A stretch of 64,000 bases of DNA from JAQGMJ01 sp036498945 (GCA_036498945.1 DASYEQ010000051.1:27789-91788); one strand, 5' to 3'; positions 16,726 through 26,281 are shown, numbered from the stretch's first letter. Notes: a model not told the origin generated them from the sequence alone. Made by a program: numbers and translations.

Positions 16726-18249
16726 ATGCGCAGCCTGAAACTGTTCGCCGGTGCCTGGCTGGGCCTCTTTTGCCTGATCCTGCAAGGCGTGGCCCACGCG
16801 GCGCTCTTGGGCGCGGAAGATGCGCGGCATTTGCTGACCCGCACGGGTTTTGCGCCGAGCGAGGCCGAAGTACGCCAATACACCGGCCTGTCGCGCGAGC
16901 AGGCCGTCGAGCGGCTGCTGCGCGGCATGCGTACCGAAGCGCAGACGCCGCCGCCGGCCTGGGTCAAGGAGGAATTCGAGCGCCCGCGCGTCAAGGAAAT
17001 GAGTCAGGACGAGCGCAAGGCCTACCAGCGCCTGCTGGCCGAGCGCGGCTTCGATTTGCGCGACTGGTGGATGAGCGAGATGCTCACCACCTCTTCGCCG
17101 CTTACCGAGCACATGACGTTGTTCTGGCACAATCACTTCGTCTCCAGCCTGCAGAAGGTTCGCGTGCCGCAGGCGATGTACCGGCAGAACGTGCTGCTGC
17201 GGCACTATGCGCTGGGCAATTTCGCCGAGATGCTGCACGCGGTCGCTAAGGACCCGGCGATGATGATCTACCTCGACTCGCAGACCAACCGCAAGGGGGC
17301 GCCGAACGAAAACTTCGCGCGCGAGGTGATGGAGCTCTTCACCATGGGCGAGGGGCACTACAGCGAGCAGGACATCAAGGAGGCGGCGCGTGCGTATACC
17401 GGCTGGAGCCTGGAGCCGCGCACCGTCGACTTCAAGTGGCGTCCTTTTTTCCATGATGACGGCGTCAAGACGGTGCTGGGCAAGAGCGGAAATTTCGACG
17501 GCGACGCGGTGCTGGACATCCTGCTGGCGCAGCCGGCCACCGCCGAATTCGTCGTCAAGAAGATGTGGATGGAGTTTGTCTCGGCGGATACCGACAACCC
17601 GGCGAACCGGGCGGAGATCAGGCGCATCGCAGCGCAATTCCGCAATTCGCGTTACGAGATCAAGGTGGCGCTGGCGGGCATTCTCAACTCACCGCGCTTC
17701 TGGGCGCCGGAGAATCGCGCGGTGCTGGTGAAGTCGCCGGTGGAATTGGTGGTGGGCACGGTGCGTGAACTGGGCGTGGGCTATGGCGACCCGCTGCCTT
17801 TCGTCTATGCCACCGCCAGCCTGGGGCAGAACCTGCTGGCGCCGCCCAACGTGCGGGGCTGGCCGGGCGGCGACGTGTGGATCAACAGCACCACACTTCT
17901 CGGGCGCAAGCAGTTCATCGAGCGCCTGATGCGGGTGGACGTGATGCGCGAACCTGCCGGGGCGATGCAGCCGGTGGCGAGCGAAGGCGGCATGGAAAGC
18001 ATGAAGAGCAACGAAAGCGGGAAGATCCAGGGCGCCGGGCGCATGGGGCAGGAAGGCCGCCAGCGCCTCATGCGCGCCGCCGCCGGCATCCAGTTCGACA
18101 GCCATAAATACCTGGCGCAATTCAGCCGGCCGGAGCAATTGACGGCGGCGCTGTTGCCCGGGCGGCCGGCCAATCCGCTGGCGGATGATCTTGCGGGCCC
18201 GGCGCTGCTCAAGACGCTGATGCTCGACCCGATGTACCAGTTGAAGTAG
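16726..18249 (+). CDS. DUF1800 domain-containing protein
   Basis: The 507-residue product has an N-terminal signal peptide and the DUF1800 hallmarks: HLLTRTGFAPSEAEVRQYT, MTLFWHNHFVSS, AREVMELFTMGEGHYSEQD and AARAYTGW. DUF1800 proteins are exported and of unknown function, and are almost always encoded beside a DUF1501 protein, as here. AGGGGGAAGAAA is the ribosome binding site. A methionine- and glycine-rich insert near residues 405-445 is less conserved-looking. It very probably forms an operon with the next gene. Confidence 0.88.
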   Translation: MRSLKLFAGAWLGLFCLILQGVAHAALLGAEDARHLLTRTGFAPSEAEVRQYTGLSREQAVERLLRGMRTEAQTPPPAWVKEEFERPRVKEMSQDERKAYQRLLAERGFDLRDWWMSEMLTTSSPLTEHMTLFWHNHFVSSLQKVRVPQAMYRQNVLLRHYALGNFAEMLHAVAKDPAMMIYLDSQTNRKGAPNENFAREVMELFTMGEGHYSEQDIKEAARAYTGWSLEPRTVDFKWRPFFHDDGVKTVLGKSGNFDGDAVLDILLAQPATAEFVVKKMWMEFVSADTDNPANRAEIRRIAAQFRNSRYEIKVALAGILNSPRFWAPENRAVLVKSPVELVVGTVRELGVGYGDPLPFVYATASLGQNLLAPPNVRGWPGGDVWINSTTLLGRKQFIERLMRVDVMREPAGAMQPVASEGGMESMKSNESGKIQGAGRMGQEGRQRLMRAAAGIQFDSHKYLAQFSRPEQLTAALLPGRPANPLADDLAGPALLKTLMLDPMYQLK

Positions 18250-18260
18250 GAGGAGTGATC

Positions 18261-19418
18261 ATGGATCGCCGCAACTTCTTGCAGGTGGCCGGTGGCGCCG
18301 GCGTGCTGGCCGCCTCACCCGCGTGGGGGCAGGGCGCGCAGTCCGGCGCGGACTTCGGCAACCTGCTGGTCCTGGTTGAGCTGAAAGGCGCGAACGATGG
18401 CCTCAACATGGTGGTACCGTTTGCCGATGCCACCTACTACAGTCTGCGGCCGCGCCTCGCGCTCAAGCGTGAGGAAGTGGCGCAGTTGAGCGAGCGTGCC
18501 GGGTTTCATCCGGCCCTGGCCCCGCTGTCGCCGCTGTGGAAAAGCGGGCAGTTCGCGATTATCGAAGGTGTCGGCTACCCCAGCCCCAATCTTTCACATT
18601 TCCGTTCCATCGAAATCTGGGATACGGCCTCCGATGCGAATCAATACCTGCACGACGGCTGGCTGGCGCGCGCCTTCGCGGCCAACCCGGTACCGAGGGG
18701 CTTTCTCGCCGATGGCGTGGTGGTGGGCAGCAACGACATGGGGCCGATCGAGAATTCACCGCGTTCCGTTGCACTGGTCAACACCGACCAGTTCCTGCGT
18801 CAGGCAAAGTTCGCCGAGCGCGGCGGGTTTGCGAAGAATCCGGCGCTGAACCACATCCTGCAAGTGGAGAACAACATCGTCGAGGCGGCGGCCGGGCTCA
18901 ACGGTCACTTCGATTTCAAGACGCAGTTTCCGCCCGGCCCCTTCGGCAATCAGGTGCGGACTGCCGCGCAGGTGGCGGCCAACAAGTCGGGCGTGGCGGC
19001 GCTGCGCCTGTCCCTCGGCGGCTTCGACACGCACCAGAACCAGCAGGGCACCCATGCCAACCTGATGAAGACCCTGGCCGAGGGTCTGGTGGCGATGCAA
19101 TCGGCCCTGCAGGAAATCGGGCGCTGGAACAATACCCTGGTGATGACGTATTCCGAATTCGGCCGCCGCCCGCGCGAAAACCAGAGTGGCGGCACCGACC
19201 ACGGCACCGCTGCGCCGCAGTTCGTCATGGGCGGACGGGTGAAGGGTGGCTTCTACGGCCAGGCGCCGCAACTGGCGCGCCTGGACGGCAACGGCAACCT
19301 GCCGTATGCGGTGGACTTTCGCGACCTCTACGCGACAGTCCTGCAGCGCTGGTGGGGCATGTCGTCAAAGGACGTGCTGGGCACGCGTTTCGCCGGGCTG
19401 GACTTGGTGCGTACCTAG
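18261..19418 (+). CDS. DUF1501 domain-containing protein
   Basis: The 385-residue product has a twin-arginine-type signal (MDRRNFLQVAGGAGVLAASP) and DUF1501 motifs: VELKGANDGLNMVVPFAD, LGGFDTHQNQ, TYSEFGRRPRENQSGGTDHG and HGTAAPQFVMGG. The family is distantly related to alkaline-phosphatase/sulfatase folds and is exported; activity is unproven. The ATG at 18261 is 7 bases after AGGAGG; a GTG at 18255 is too close to that site. The gene starts 11 bases after DUF1800 ends, so the two are translated from one message. Confidence 0.88.
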   Translation: MDRRNFLQVAGGAGVLAASPAWGQGAQSGADFGNLLVLVELKGANDGLNMVVPFADATYYSLRPRLALKREEVAQLSERAGFHPALAPLSPLWKSGQFAIIEGVGYPSPNLSHFRSIEIWDTASDANQYLHDGWLARAFAANPVPRGFLADGVVVGSNDMGPIENSPRSVALVNTDQFLRQAKFAERGGFAKNPALNHILQVENNIVEAAAGLNGHFDFKTQFPPGPFGNQVRTAAQVAANKSGVAALRLSLGGFDTHQNQQGTHANLMKTLAEGLVAMQSALQEIGRWNNTLVMTYSEFGRRPRENQSGGTDHGTAAPQFVMGGRVKGGFYGQAPQLARLDGNGNLPYAVDFRDLYATVLQRWWGMSSKDVLGTRFAGLDLVRT

Positions 19419-19565
19419 TTCCGCGCCTCGCCCATATAAGCGCAATAAGCATCCCCGGCGGCGGCCGCCGCCGTAGAATGCGCGGGTTGCGCCCGCGGCA
19501 GCGCGTATCAGCCTGCCCTGATCGAACGGGTGCATTTTCTTCACTCACCTTTTCGAGGTTCGCGC

Positions 19566-20558
19566 ATGAGCAAGACTCTTCCTGCCCGCCGCCTGGGCAA
19601 AAATGGCCCGATGGTTTCCGCCCTTGGCCTGGGCTGCATGTCGCTCTCCGGTGTCTATGGCGCTTCCAGCGACGACAACGGCGTCGCCGTGATCCACCGC
19701 GCGCTGGACCAGGGCATCAATTTCCTCGACACCTCTGACATGTATGGCTGGGGCCACAACGAGCTGGTGGTGGGCAAGGCGCTCAAGGGCCGGCGCGACG
19801 GCGTGATTCTCGCCAGCAAGTTCGGCCAGACCAAGGGCGAGGGCGGCAAGAACGGCGTCAACGGCAAGCCGGAATACGTCGCCGAGGCCTGCGAGGCGAG
19901 CCTGAAGCGCATGGGGGTGGACGTGATTGATCTTTATTACGTCCACCGTATCGACCCCGGCGTGCCGATCGAGGATACCGTCGGCGCGATGGCGAAACTG
20001 GTGCAGCAGGGCAAGGTGAAGCACCTCGGCCTGTGCGAAGCCAAGCCCGAGACCGTGCGCCGTGCGCACAAGACCCATCCGCTGGCGGCGCTACAGACCG
20101 AATACTCGCTGCTGTACCGCCAGGAGGCCGAGGAGTCGCTTGCCACCACGCGCGAACTCGGCATTTCCTTCGTCGCCTACTCACCCCTGGGGCGCAGCCT
20201 GCTGACCGCGACCGTGCAAACCGTGCAGGACGTGGCCAGCGACCGCCGCGCCGATCATCCGCGTTTTGCCGCCGAGAATTTCGACCGCAACCGCGAACTG
20301 GTGAAGAGCCTGGAAGTGCTGGCGCGCGACAAGAACTGCAAGCCGGCGCACGTGGCGCTGGCCTGGGTGCTGGCGCAGGGCGATGACATCATTCCGATTC
20401 CCGGCACCAAGCAGGCGGCGCGGGTGGATGAAAACCTCGGCGCGCTGGACGTGAAGCTCACGCCGGCCGAGGTGGCGCACCTGTCACAGGTGTTCGCCCA
20501 AGGCACCGCCGCCGGCACCCGCTATCCGGCGGGCGGCATGAAGGGCGTTTTCATCTAG
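19566..20558 (+). CDS. Aldo/keto reductase
   Basis: The 330-residue (alpha/beta)8 barrel enzyme shows the full aldo/keto reductase tetrad context: FLDTSDMYGWGHNE (Asp and Tyr), ILASKFG (Lys) and YYVHRID (His). The C-terminal NADPH site IIPIPGTKQAARVDENL is also present. It resembles the AKR13/YghZ-type family that reduces aldehydes and quinones in the cytoplasm. The start at 19566 matches the family N-terminus (PARRLGKNGPMVSALGLG). Its last 8 bases overlap the end of the convergent binding-protein gene. Confidence 0.9.
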   Translation: MSKTLPARRLGKNGPMVSALGLGCMSLSGVYGASSDDNGVAVIHRALDQGINFLDTSDMYGWGHNELVVGKALKGRRDGVILASKFGQTKGEGGKNGVNGKPEYVAEACEASLKRMGVDVIDLYYVHRIDPGVPIEDTVGAMAKLVQQGKVKHLGLCEAKPETVRRAHKTHPLAALQTEYSLLYRQEAEESLATTRELGISFVAYSPLGRSLLTATVQTVQDVASDRRADHPRFAAENFDRNRELVKSLEVLARDKNCKPAHVALAWVLAQGDDIIPIPGTKQAARVDENLGALDVKLTPAEVAHLSQVFAQGTAAGTRYPAGGMKGVFI

Positions 20559-21363
20559 CCTGTTTGGCGGAAGGCGCGACTGCGACGCCGCGCAAGCCGG
20601 CGTCGCTGATCGCCCCCTGCACGGCGCCGTTGCGCTTGGCGCGCTCGACGAATTCGCCGACGTAGGCGAGTGCCGCCGGTCGGCCGCGCGGCAGGATGAT
20701 GGTCATCTCGGCGGCGGCGAAGCGGTCGGCCAGCACGTGCGCGCCGGGCAGGCGTTCGGCCAGGTTCAACAGCAGAAAGCGGTTTTGCGCCAGGGCATCC
20801 ACCTGGCCCGCGCGCAGCATCTCGAAAGCGGCGGCTTCGGTGTCGGCTTCCACCAGGGTGGCGGCCTTGAGTTCACGCTTGAGAGTGAGCGCAGTGGCGG
20901 CGCCGCGCGCGGCGACGATGCGCACGCCGGCGCGGTCGGCATTGGGGATGCTGCTGATCTCCTTGGCCGGCGCCACCAGGTAGGTGAGATCCACCACCAT
21001 GTGCGGCGGGGCGAAATCGACCACGCTGCGCCGCGCCGGATCGAAGGCGACCACCGCAATGTCCCAGGCATTGTTTTTCGCTTCCTCGACCATCTTGCCG
21101 ACCGCGGTGTATTCGATCACCTGCGCCGGCACGCCGGCCTGCTCGGCCAACTGGCGCCCGAGGGTAGCGGTGGTGCCGGTCACTTCGCCCGCGGCTTTGC
21201 CCTTGCTGCCGATCACCGGATTGCCGGTGAAAACGGCGATGCGCAAGGCGCCGGTGGGGGCCAACTCGGATTTGGCTTCGGTGGAAGGGGCGGGCGGGAC
21301 GCCGCCGCAGCCGGCGGTCACTGCCGCGATTGCCCAGACGTAAGGCCAGCGCATGTGCAGCAT
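20551..21363 (-). CDS. Amino-acid-type (SBP_bac_3-like) substrate-binding lipoprotein
   Basis: The 270-residue product has a short signal ending in VTAGCGG, a plausible lipobox, then a type II periplasmic binding domain. Segments LRIAVFTGNPVIGSKG, AWDIAVVAFDPARRSVVDFA and AAFEMLRAGQVDALAQNRF are typical of polar amino-acid ABC receptors. No permease or ATPase gene is adjacent. The start is chosen at 21363, where AAAAAGGAGACCTTC lies just upstream. It is divergent from the alcohol dehydrogenase at 21489. The ligand is unknown. Confidence 0.82.
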   Translation of the reverse strand: MLHMRWPYVWAIAAVTAGCGGVPPAPSTEAKSELAPTGALRIAVFTGNPVIGSKGKAAGEVTGTTATLGRQLAEQAGVPAQVIEYTAVGKMVEEAKNNAWDIAVVAFDPARRSVVDFAPPHMVVDLTYLVAPAKEISSIPNADRAGVRIVAARGAATALTLKRELKAATLVEADTEAAAFEMLRAGQVDALAQNRFLLLNLAERLPGAHVLADRFAAAEMTIILPRGRPAALAYVGEFVERAKRNGAVQGAISDAGLRGVAVAPSAKQAR

Positions 21364-21488
21364 GAAGGTCTCCTTTTTGTTGTGGTAATGGCGGCGCGGC
21401 GCGCTCGCATTTGCGTCTGATACGAATCCATGGGCCGGGATGGATGCTATCCTCATAGCGTCGATTCAACAACAATTCGGAGACAGGC

Positions 21489-22541
21489 ATGCTCAGCTAC
21501 GACGTCAACGAGTGGGGCCAGCCCCTGCAAAAAGCCCTGCGCGATACGCCGGAGCCGACCGGTACCGAGGTACTGGTGCGCGTCAAGTACTGCGGCGTGT
21601 GTCATAGCGACGTGCACATCCGCGACGGCTATTTCGATCTGGGTGGCGGCAAGAAATTCCAGATGAGCGACCGCGGCATGAAGCCGCCGGTGACCATGGG
21701 GCACGAACCCTACGGCACGGTGCTCTCGGGTGGTCCCGACGCGGGTGCATTGCCGATCGGCGAAGACCGGCTGATCTACCCCTGGACCGGCTGCGGCACC
21801 TGTGCACGTTGCCTGGAAGGCAAAGACAATTGGTGCCCGGCGCCGCGCTATCTTGGCATCCAGAGGAGCGGCGGCTATGCGGACCACATGCTGGTGCCGC
21901 ATGCGCGCTACCTGGTGGATGCGAAGGGCATCGAGCCGTCGTTCGCGCCGATTCTTGCCTGCTCGGGGCTCACGACCTACAGCGCGGTGAACAAGCTGAA
22001 GCCGTTCAGCCCCAACGACTGGCTGGTGGTGATGGGGGCGGGTGGCCTGGGCTTGATGGCGGTGGCGATGCTGCACGCCATGGGGCACGAGCGCATCGTC
22101 TGCTGCGACATCGATGCGGGCAAGTACGCGGCCGCGAAGGCGGCGGGCGCGGCGCAGACCATGAACCCGGCGGATGCGGGAACGCTCAAGGCCTTGCAGG
22201 GCCTGGAAGGCGGCATCGCCGGGGTGGTCGACCTGGTGGGTGCCACGCAAACGGCACAACTGGGTTTGGCCAGCCTGCGCAAGGGCGGACGCTATGTGCT
22301 GGTGGGCCTTTTTGGCGGCGAGATTCCACTATCGCTGGTGCCGGTGGCACAGCGCGCGCTGACCATCCAGGGGTCGTATGTCGGCACCGTCGATGAGCTG
22401 CGCGAGGTGGTGGCACTGGCGCAGGCAGGCAAGCTCAAGCCGATCCCGACCGAGGTGCGGCCGCTGGACCAGGTGTCGCGCACGCTGGACGAGCTCAAGG
22501 CCGGCACGGTGGTGGGACGGGTGGTGGCGAAGATCGACTGA
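21489..22541 (+). CDS. Zinc-dependent alcohol dehydrogenase (MDR family)
   Basis: The 350-residue product has catalytic-zinc residues in YCGVCHSDVHIRDG and MGHEPYGTV. The four structural-zinc cysteines lie in CGTCARCLEGKDNWC, and the NAD-binding motif is GAGGLGLMAVAML. An insertion of about a dozen residues (FDLGGGKKFQMSDRGMKPP) sits between the first cysteine and the GHE motif, a layout seen in bacterial alcohol dehydrogenases of broad specificity. It would oxidise primary or aromatic alcohols with NAD. TTCGGAGACAGGC is the ribosome binding site. Confidence 0.9.
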   Translation: MLSYDVNEWGQPLQKALRDTPEPTGTEVLVRVKYCGVCHSDVHIRDGYFDLGGGKKFQMSDRGMKPPVTMGHEPYGTVLSGGPDAGALPIGEDRLIYPWTGCGTCARCLEGKDNWCPAPRYLGIQRSGGYADHMLVPHARYLVDAKGIEPSFAPILACSGLTTYSAVNKLKPFSPNDWLVVMGAGGLGLMAVAMLHAMGHERIVCCDIDAGKYAAAKAAGAAQTMNPADAGTLKALQGLEGGIAGVVDLVGATQTAQLGLASLRKGGRYVLVGLFGGEIPLSLVPVAQRALTIQGSYVGTVDELREVVALAQAGKLKPIPTEVRPLDQVSRTLDELKAGTVVGRVVAKID

Positions 22542-22622
22542 GGCCCGCGCAAAGGGGGCAATTTGCGCCCCGACCCGAGGCGGGAATTTGCGCCGCGCTC
22601 CATTTCGGCGCATCATGCGCGC

Positions 22623-22874
22623 ATGGAACGCAAGCGCCTTCTCGGTGGGCAACTCAAATCGGCGGGGTATGACCGCGCGCGGCGCGTGCTGGAGGTCGAG
22701 CTGGCCAACGGCAACCTGATCGAGTATGCCAGCGTCGGCGCCGAGATCGCCCGGCGCCTGCTGGAAAGCAGCTCTCCCTGGAGCTACTACCGCGACAATA
22801 TCGAGGAAGAATTCTCCGGCGAAGTGGTCGGCCGGGTGGCTGGGAACGGCGCGCCGCCCAATCCTTTCGAATAG
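22623..22874 (+). CDS. KTSC-domain small protein
   Basis: The 83-residue product matches the KTSC domain in layout: LKSAGYDRARRVLEVELANG, then IEYASVGAEIARRLLES and SYYRDNIEEEF. KTSC domains occur alone or fused to nucleic-acid-related proteins and have no established activity; the residues that name the domain are only partly kept here. The ATG at 22623 is preferred because upstream starts would be TTG with no homology. A Shine-Dalgarno site is not evident. It lies 58 bases before tsaB. Confidence 0.65.
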   Translation: MERKRLLGGQLKSAGYDRARRVLEVELANGNLIEYASVGAEIARRLLESSSPWSYYRDNIEEEFSGEVVGRVAGNGAPPNPFE

Positions 22875-22932
22875 CGTTCCCGCTATACTTCCGCCCTGAC
22901 CGCGTCCGTGCCGGACCGCAAGAGCCGGATTC

Positions 22933-23646
22933 ATGCATTTACTCGCCCTCGAGACCTCGACCGAATATTGTTCCTGCGCCCTGAACGTGGACGGCGCCGT
23001 GCGCGAGACCTGCGTGCGCGCCGGGCAGGGGCATTCGGCATTGCTGCTGCCGATGGTGGCGCAATTGATGGGCGAAGCCGGGCTCGCGTTCAAGCAACTG
23101 GATGCGATTGCCTTCGGCGCCGGCCCGGGTTCCTTTACCGGCTTGCGCATCGCCTGCGGGGCGGCGCAGGGGCTGGCTTTCGCGCACGAATTGCCGGTGG
23201 TGCCGGTGGTGACCCTGGAAGCCCTGGCGCAGGAGAGCGGCGCCGAGCGCGTGCTGGCCTGCCTGGACGCGCGTCTGGGTGAACTCTACCTGGCGGCGTA
23301 TGAACGCACAGGTGAGGCGCAGTGGAAAGTGTGCGCGGCGCCGGCGTTGCTGAAGACCACTGAATTGCCGGAGCTGCCGGGAGCGTGGACCGGCGTGGGC
23401 AGCGGGTTTGCCATGCATGGCGCCGCGCTGGCGGCACGTTATGCGCTGGATGCTGTCAACGCCGAATTGTTTCCGCGCGCCGGGGCGATTGCCGCGCTGG
23501 CGGCAATCAAATTCGCGCGTCGCGAAGTGCTGCCGGCCGATCAGGCCGCGCCGCTGTATTTGCGCGATAAGGTAGCGCTGGATGTGAACGAACAGGCGGC
23601 CTTGCGTGCGGAACGCAAGCACAACGCAGGTGGAGTGGCGGCATGA
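22933..23646 (+). CDS. tsaB: tRNA threonylcarbamoyladenosine biosynthesis protein TsaB
   Basis: The 237-residue product is TsaB, the partner and activator of TsaD in forming t6A37 on ANN-decoding tRNAs. It has the ASKHA-fold start LLALETSTEYCSCALN, HSALLLPMV, and the family block IAFGAGPGSFTGLRIACGAAQG. It overlaps rimI by 4 bases (ATGA) and is the first gene of a tsaB-rimI-udg4 operon conserved in beta-proteobacteria. Confidence 0.95.
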   Translation: MHLLALETSTEYCSCALNVDGAVRETCVRAGQGHSALLLPMVAQLMGEAGLAFKQLDAIAFGAGPGSFTGLRIACGAAQGLAFAHELPVVPVVTLEALAQESGAERVLACLDARLGELYLAAYERTGEAQWKVCAAPALLKTTELPELPGAWTGVGSGFAMHGAALAARYALDAVNAELFPRAGAIAALAAIKFARREVLPADQAAPLYLRDKVALDVNEQAALRAERKHNAGGVAA

Positions 23647-24119
23647 GCGCGGTGATCAAGCCCGCAGCACCGCGCCTGGTGCCGATGCGCGCGGCCGATC
23701 TTGACCGCGTGCTGCCGATCGAGCGCGACATCTACGACTTTCCCTGGACGCGCGGCAATTTCGAGGACTCGATGACAGCCGGCTACAGCTGCTGGCTGTA
23801 CATGGAAGAGGCCGTGCTGATCGGCTACAGCATCGTGATGCTGGCGGTGGACGAGGCGCACCTGCTCAACCTCAGCGTGGCGCGCGCGGCGCAGGGGCAG
23901 GGGCATGGGCGCGCGCTGCTGGAGACGTCGATGGCGGCGATCCATGAGCATGGCGCTGCCGCCATGCTGCTCGAGGTGCGGCCGTCGAATGCCATCGGCC
24001 GGCAGCTGTATGCCAGCGCGGGGTTCACCCAGGTGGGCCTGCGCAAGGACTATTACCCCGCGCTGCGCGGGCGCGAAGACGCGCTGGTGCTCAAGCGCGC
24101 GCTATCGGCCACGTCATGA
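23643..24119 (+). CDS. rimI: Ribosomal protein alanine N-acetyltransferase RimI
   Basis: The 158-residue GNAT acetyltransferase has AADLDRVLPIERDIYDFPWT at the N-terminus and HLLNLSVARAAQGQGHGRALL, which includes the acetyl-CoA loop (QGQGHGR). LEVRPSNAIGRQLYASAGFTQVG completes the fold. RimI acetylates the N-terminal alanine of ribosomal protein S18 in E. coli. The start overlaps tsaB by 4 bases and the stop overlaps the next gene by 4 bases, consistent with translational coupling. Confidence 0.93.
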   Translation: MSAVIKPAAPRLVPMRAADLDRVLPIERDIYDFPWTRGNFEDSMTAGYSCWLYMEEAVLIGYSIVMLAVDEAHLLNLSVARAAQGQGHGRALLETSMAAIHEHGAAAMLLEVRPSNAIGRQLYASAGFTQVGLRKDYYPALRGREDALVLKRALSATS

Positions 24120-24961
24120 ACCGCGAAGACATGCTGCGCGAAATGGGCATCACGCCACTGTGGAAGGCGCGTGGCGCGGCGCCGCAAGCGGATGCCGTCG
24201 CTGCAACTGAATCTGCGCCGGTACGGCAGGAGATGGCCGCGGCGGAAGACGAGCCGCCGGCGTATTTGTCGGAAGCGCCGGCGGAATTCCAGACGCGCCC
24301 GGCACAACGTTCCCCCGTTGCCAAGCCGCAGCACGAGGCCGCGCCTGCGCCCGCGGGCGTCGATCCGGCGCGCATCGAACACATCGCGCGCATGGAGTGG
24401 CCGGCGCTGAAAGAGGCGGTGGCGGGTTGCCAGGCCTGCACGCTATGCACCGGCCGCAAGAATACGGTATTCGGTGTCGGCGACGAACGGGCCGACTGGA
24501 TGATCATCGGCGAGGCGCCGGGCGCGGAAGAAGATGCACGCGGCGAGCCATTTGTCGGCCAGGCGGGCCGCCTGCTCGATTCGATGCTGGCGGCGCTCGA
24601 CATGAAGCGCGAGGCCAACGTCTACATCGCCAATGTGCTCAAGTGCCGCCCGCCGGGCAACCGCAATCCGGAGCCGCTGGAAGTGGCGCAGTGCTCGCCG
24701 CATCTGCTGCGCCAGGTGGCGCTGATCAAGCCCAGGCTGATCATCCTGATGGGTCGTTTCGCGGCGCAGACGCTCCTGAACACCGACGCCTCGATCGCCA
24801 GCATGCGCGGGCGCTTGCACCGGTACCAGGGGACACCGGCGATCGTCACCTATCATCCGGCCTATCTGCTGCGCAACCTGCCGGACAAGTCCAAGGCCTG
24901 GGCAGACCTGCTGTTCGCGCGCAGGACCTATCGCGGCCTGCAGGACGAAGCGGCGCAGTAG
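24116..24961 (+). CDS. Family 4 (4Fe-4S) uracil-DNA glycosylase
   Basis: The 281-residue product removes uracil from DNA. The catalytic core starts near residue 95. Iron-sulfur cysteines are C105 and C108 (GCQAC), C177 (LKCRPP) and C193 (AQCSP). Motif A is IIGEAPGAEED and motif B is THE HPAYLLR segment near residue 247. Residues about 18-88 form a low-complexity alanine/proline/glutamate linker, a common N-terminal extension in beta-proteobacterial members that may bind partners. The start overlaps rimI by 4 bases. The gene is convergent with lplT. Confidence 0.92.
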   Translation: MNREDMLREMGITPLWKARGAAPQADAVAATESAPVRQEMAAAEDEPPAYLSEAPAEFQTRPAQRSPVAKPQHEAAPAPAGVDPARIEHIARMEWPALKEAVAGCQACTLCTGRKNTVFGVGDERADWMIIGEAPGAEEDARGEPFVGQAGRLLDSMLAALDMKREANVYIANVLKCRPPGNRNPEPLEVAQCSPHLLRQVALIKPRLIILMGRFAAQTLLNTDASIASMRGRLHRYQGTPAIVTYHPAYLLRNLPDKSKAWADLLFARRTYRGLQDEAAQ

Positions 24962-24979
24962 GCGCCGCCGGGGCGAGTT

Positions 24980-26281
24980 CTACTCGCCGTGCCCGGATTC
25001 GCCGATCAGGTGCGAAAGATCCTCGCGCTCCTGGTTGCGCCGGTTCCACATGATCACCAGCAGCATGGTGGAGGCAACGAAGGTGCCGAAGACGATGATC
25101 ACCGTGTTGATGTTGAAGTCGGCGCGCAGCATCAGCGAATAGACGCCGAGCATCACCAGCACGTTGAGGTTTTCGTTGAAGTTCTGGATCGCGATCGAAT
25201 GCCCGGCGGACATCAACACGTGGCCGCGGTGCTGCAGGAGCGCATTCATCGGTACGACGAAAAAGCCCGCCATGCCGCCGACCAGCACCAGCAGCGGGTA
25301 GGCGAGCATGCGGTTGTTGACGCCGACCATGATGATCACCAGGATGCCCATGGCAACGCCGCAGGGCAGCACCTTGAGCGAGCGCTTCAGCGGCACGAAC
25401 TGCGCCGCCAGCACCGCGCCGATCGCCACGCCCACTGCCACCACGCCCTGCAGGATGGCACCCTTGTCCAGCGGCAGGTCGAGCTGTTGCGCGGCCCACT
25501 TGAGCACGATGAACTGCAGGGTGGCGCCGGCACCCCAGAAGAGGGTGGTGACGGCCAGCGAGATCTGCCCCAGCTTGTCGCGCCACAATACGCCCAGGCA
25601 GTGGCAAAAGTCCTTCACCAGCACGATCGGGCTGGTGGACTGCCGCTTGTAGCGCACCCCGGTGTCCGGAATGAACAGGTTGAAGATGGCCGCGATCACA
25701 TAGCAGGCGCAGATCACGATCATCGCCGCGCCGGGCGCGGAGTCGATGCCGGTGTCGATGTGCGGCAGGTCGATCGACAGGAGGAAATCGGAGACGCGCG
25801 GGCTGATCAGGGTGCCACCCAGCACGGTGCCCAGGATGATGGACGTGACCGTCAGACCCTCGATCCAGCCGTTGGCCACCACCAGTTTTTCCGGCGGCAG
25901 AAGCTCGGTGAGGATGCCGTACTTGGCCGGCGAATAGGCGGCGGCGCCCAGGCCCACCAGGCCGTAGGCGATCAGCACCATGACGTAGTCTTCCGCGCCG
26001 GGAATCGAGATGAATTCGGAGGCGATCATCAGCAGGCAGCCGCTGATCTTGATCAGGTTGGTGATGAACATCACCGTGCCCTTGGGGCGCGAATCGGCGA
26101 AGGCGCCGACGAAGGCGGCCAGCACCACGTAGGAGACCGTGAAGTAGAACTTCAGCATCGGCGTGATCGCCTCGGGCGCATCCTGGTCGACCAGGAGGGC
26201 GATGGCGGCGATCAGCAGCGCGTTGTCGGCCAGCGACGAAAAAAACTGCGCCGCCATGATGGTGTAAAAGCCGGGTTTCAT
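24980..26281 (-). CDS. lplT: Lysophospholipid transporter LplT (MFS)
   Basis: The 433-residue polytopic membrane protein belongs to the major facilitator superfamily. It opens MKPGFYTIMAAQFFSSLADN, the LplT hallmark, and has about 11-12 hydrophobic spans with AAYSPAKYGILTELLPPEKL in the first half. LplT moves lysophospholipids across the inner membrane for re-acylation. No fused or adjacent acyltransferase (aas) gene is present. The start at 26281 has AAACGGAGATA upstream. It is divergent from alr, an arrangement frequent in Burkholderiales. Confidence 0.92.
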   Translation of the reverse strand: MKPGFYTIMAAQFFSSLADNALLIAAIALLVDQDAPEAITPMLKFYFTVSYVVLAAFVGAFADSRPKGTVMFITNLIKISGCLLMIASEFISIPGAEDYVMVLIAYGLVGLGAAAYSPAKYGILTELLPPEKLVVANGWIEGLTVTSIILGTVLGGTLISPRVSDFLLSIDLPHIDTGIDSAPGAAMIVICACYVIAAIFNLFIPDTGVRYKRQSTSPIVLVKDFCHCLGVLWRDKLGQISLAVTTLFWGAGATLQFIVLKWAAQQLDLPLDKGAILQGVVAVGVAIGAVLAAQFVPLKRSLKVLPCGVAMGILVIIMVGVNNRMLAYPLLVLVGGMAGFFVVPMNALLQHRGHVLMSAGHSIAIQNFNENLNVLVMLGVYSLMLRADFNINTVIIVFGTFVASTMLLVIMWNRRNQEREDLSHLIGESGHGE

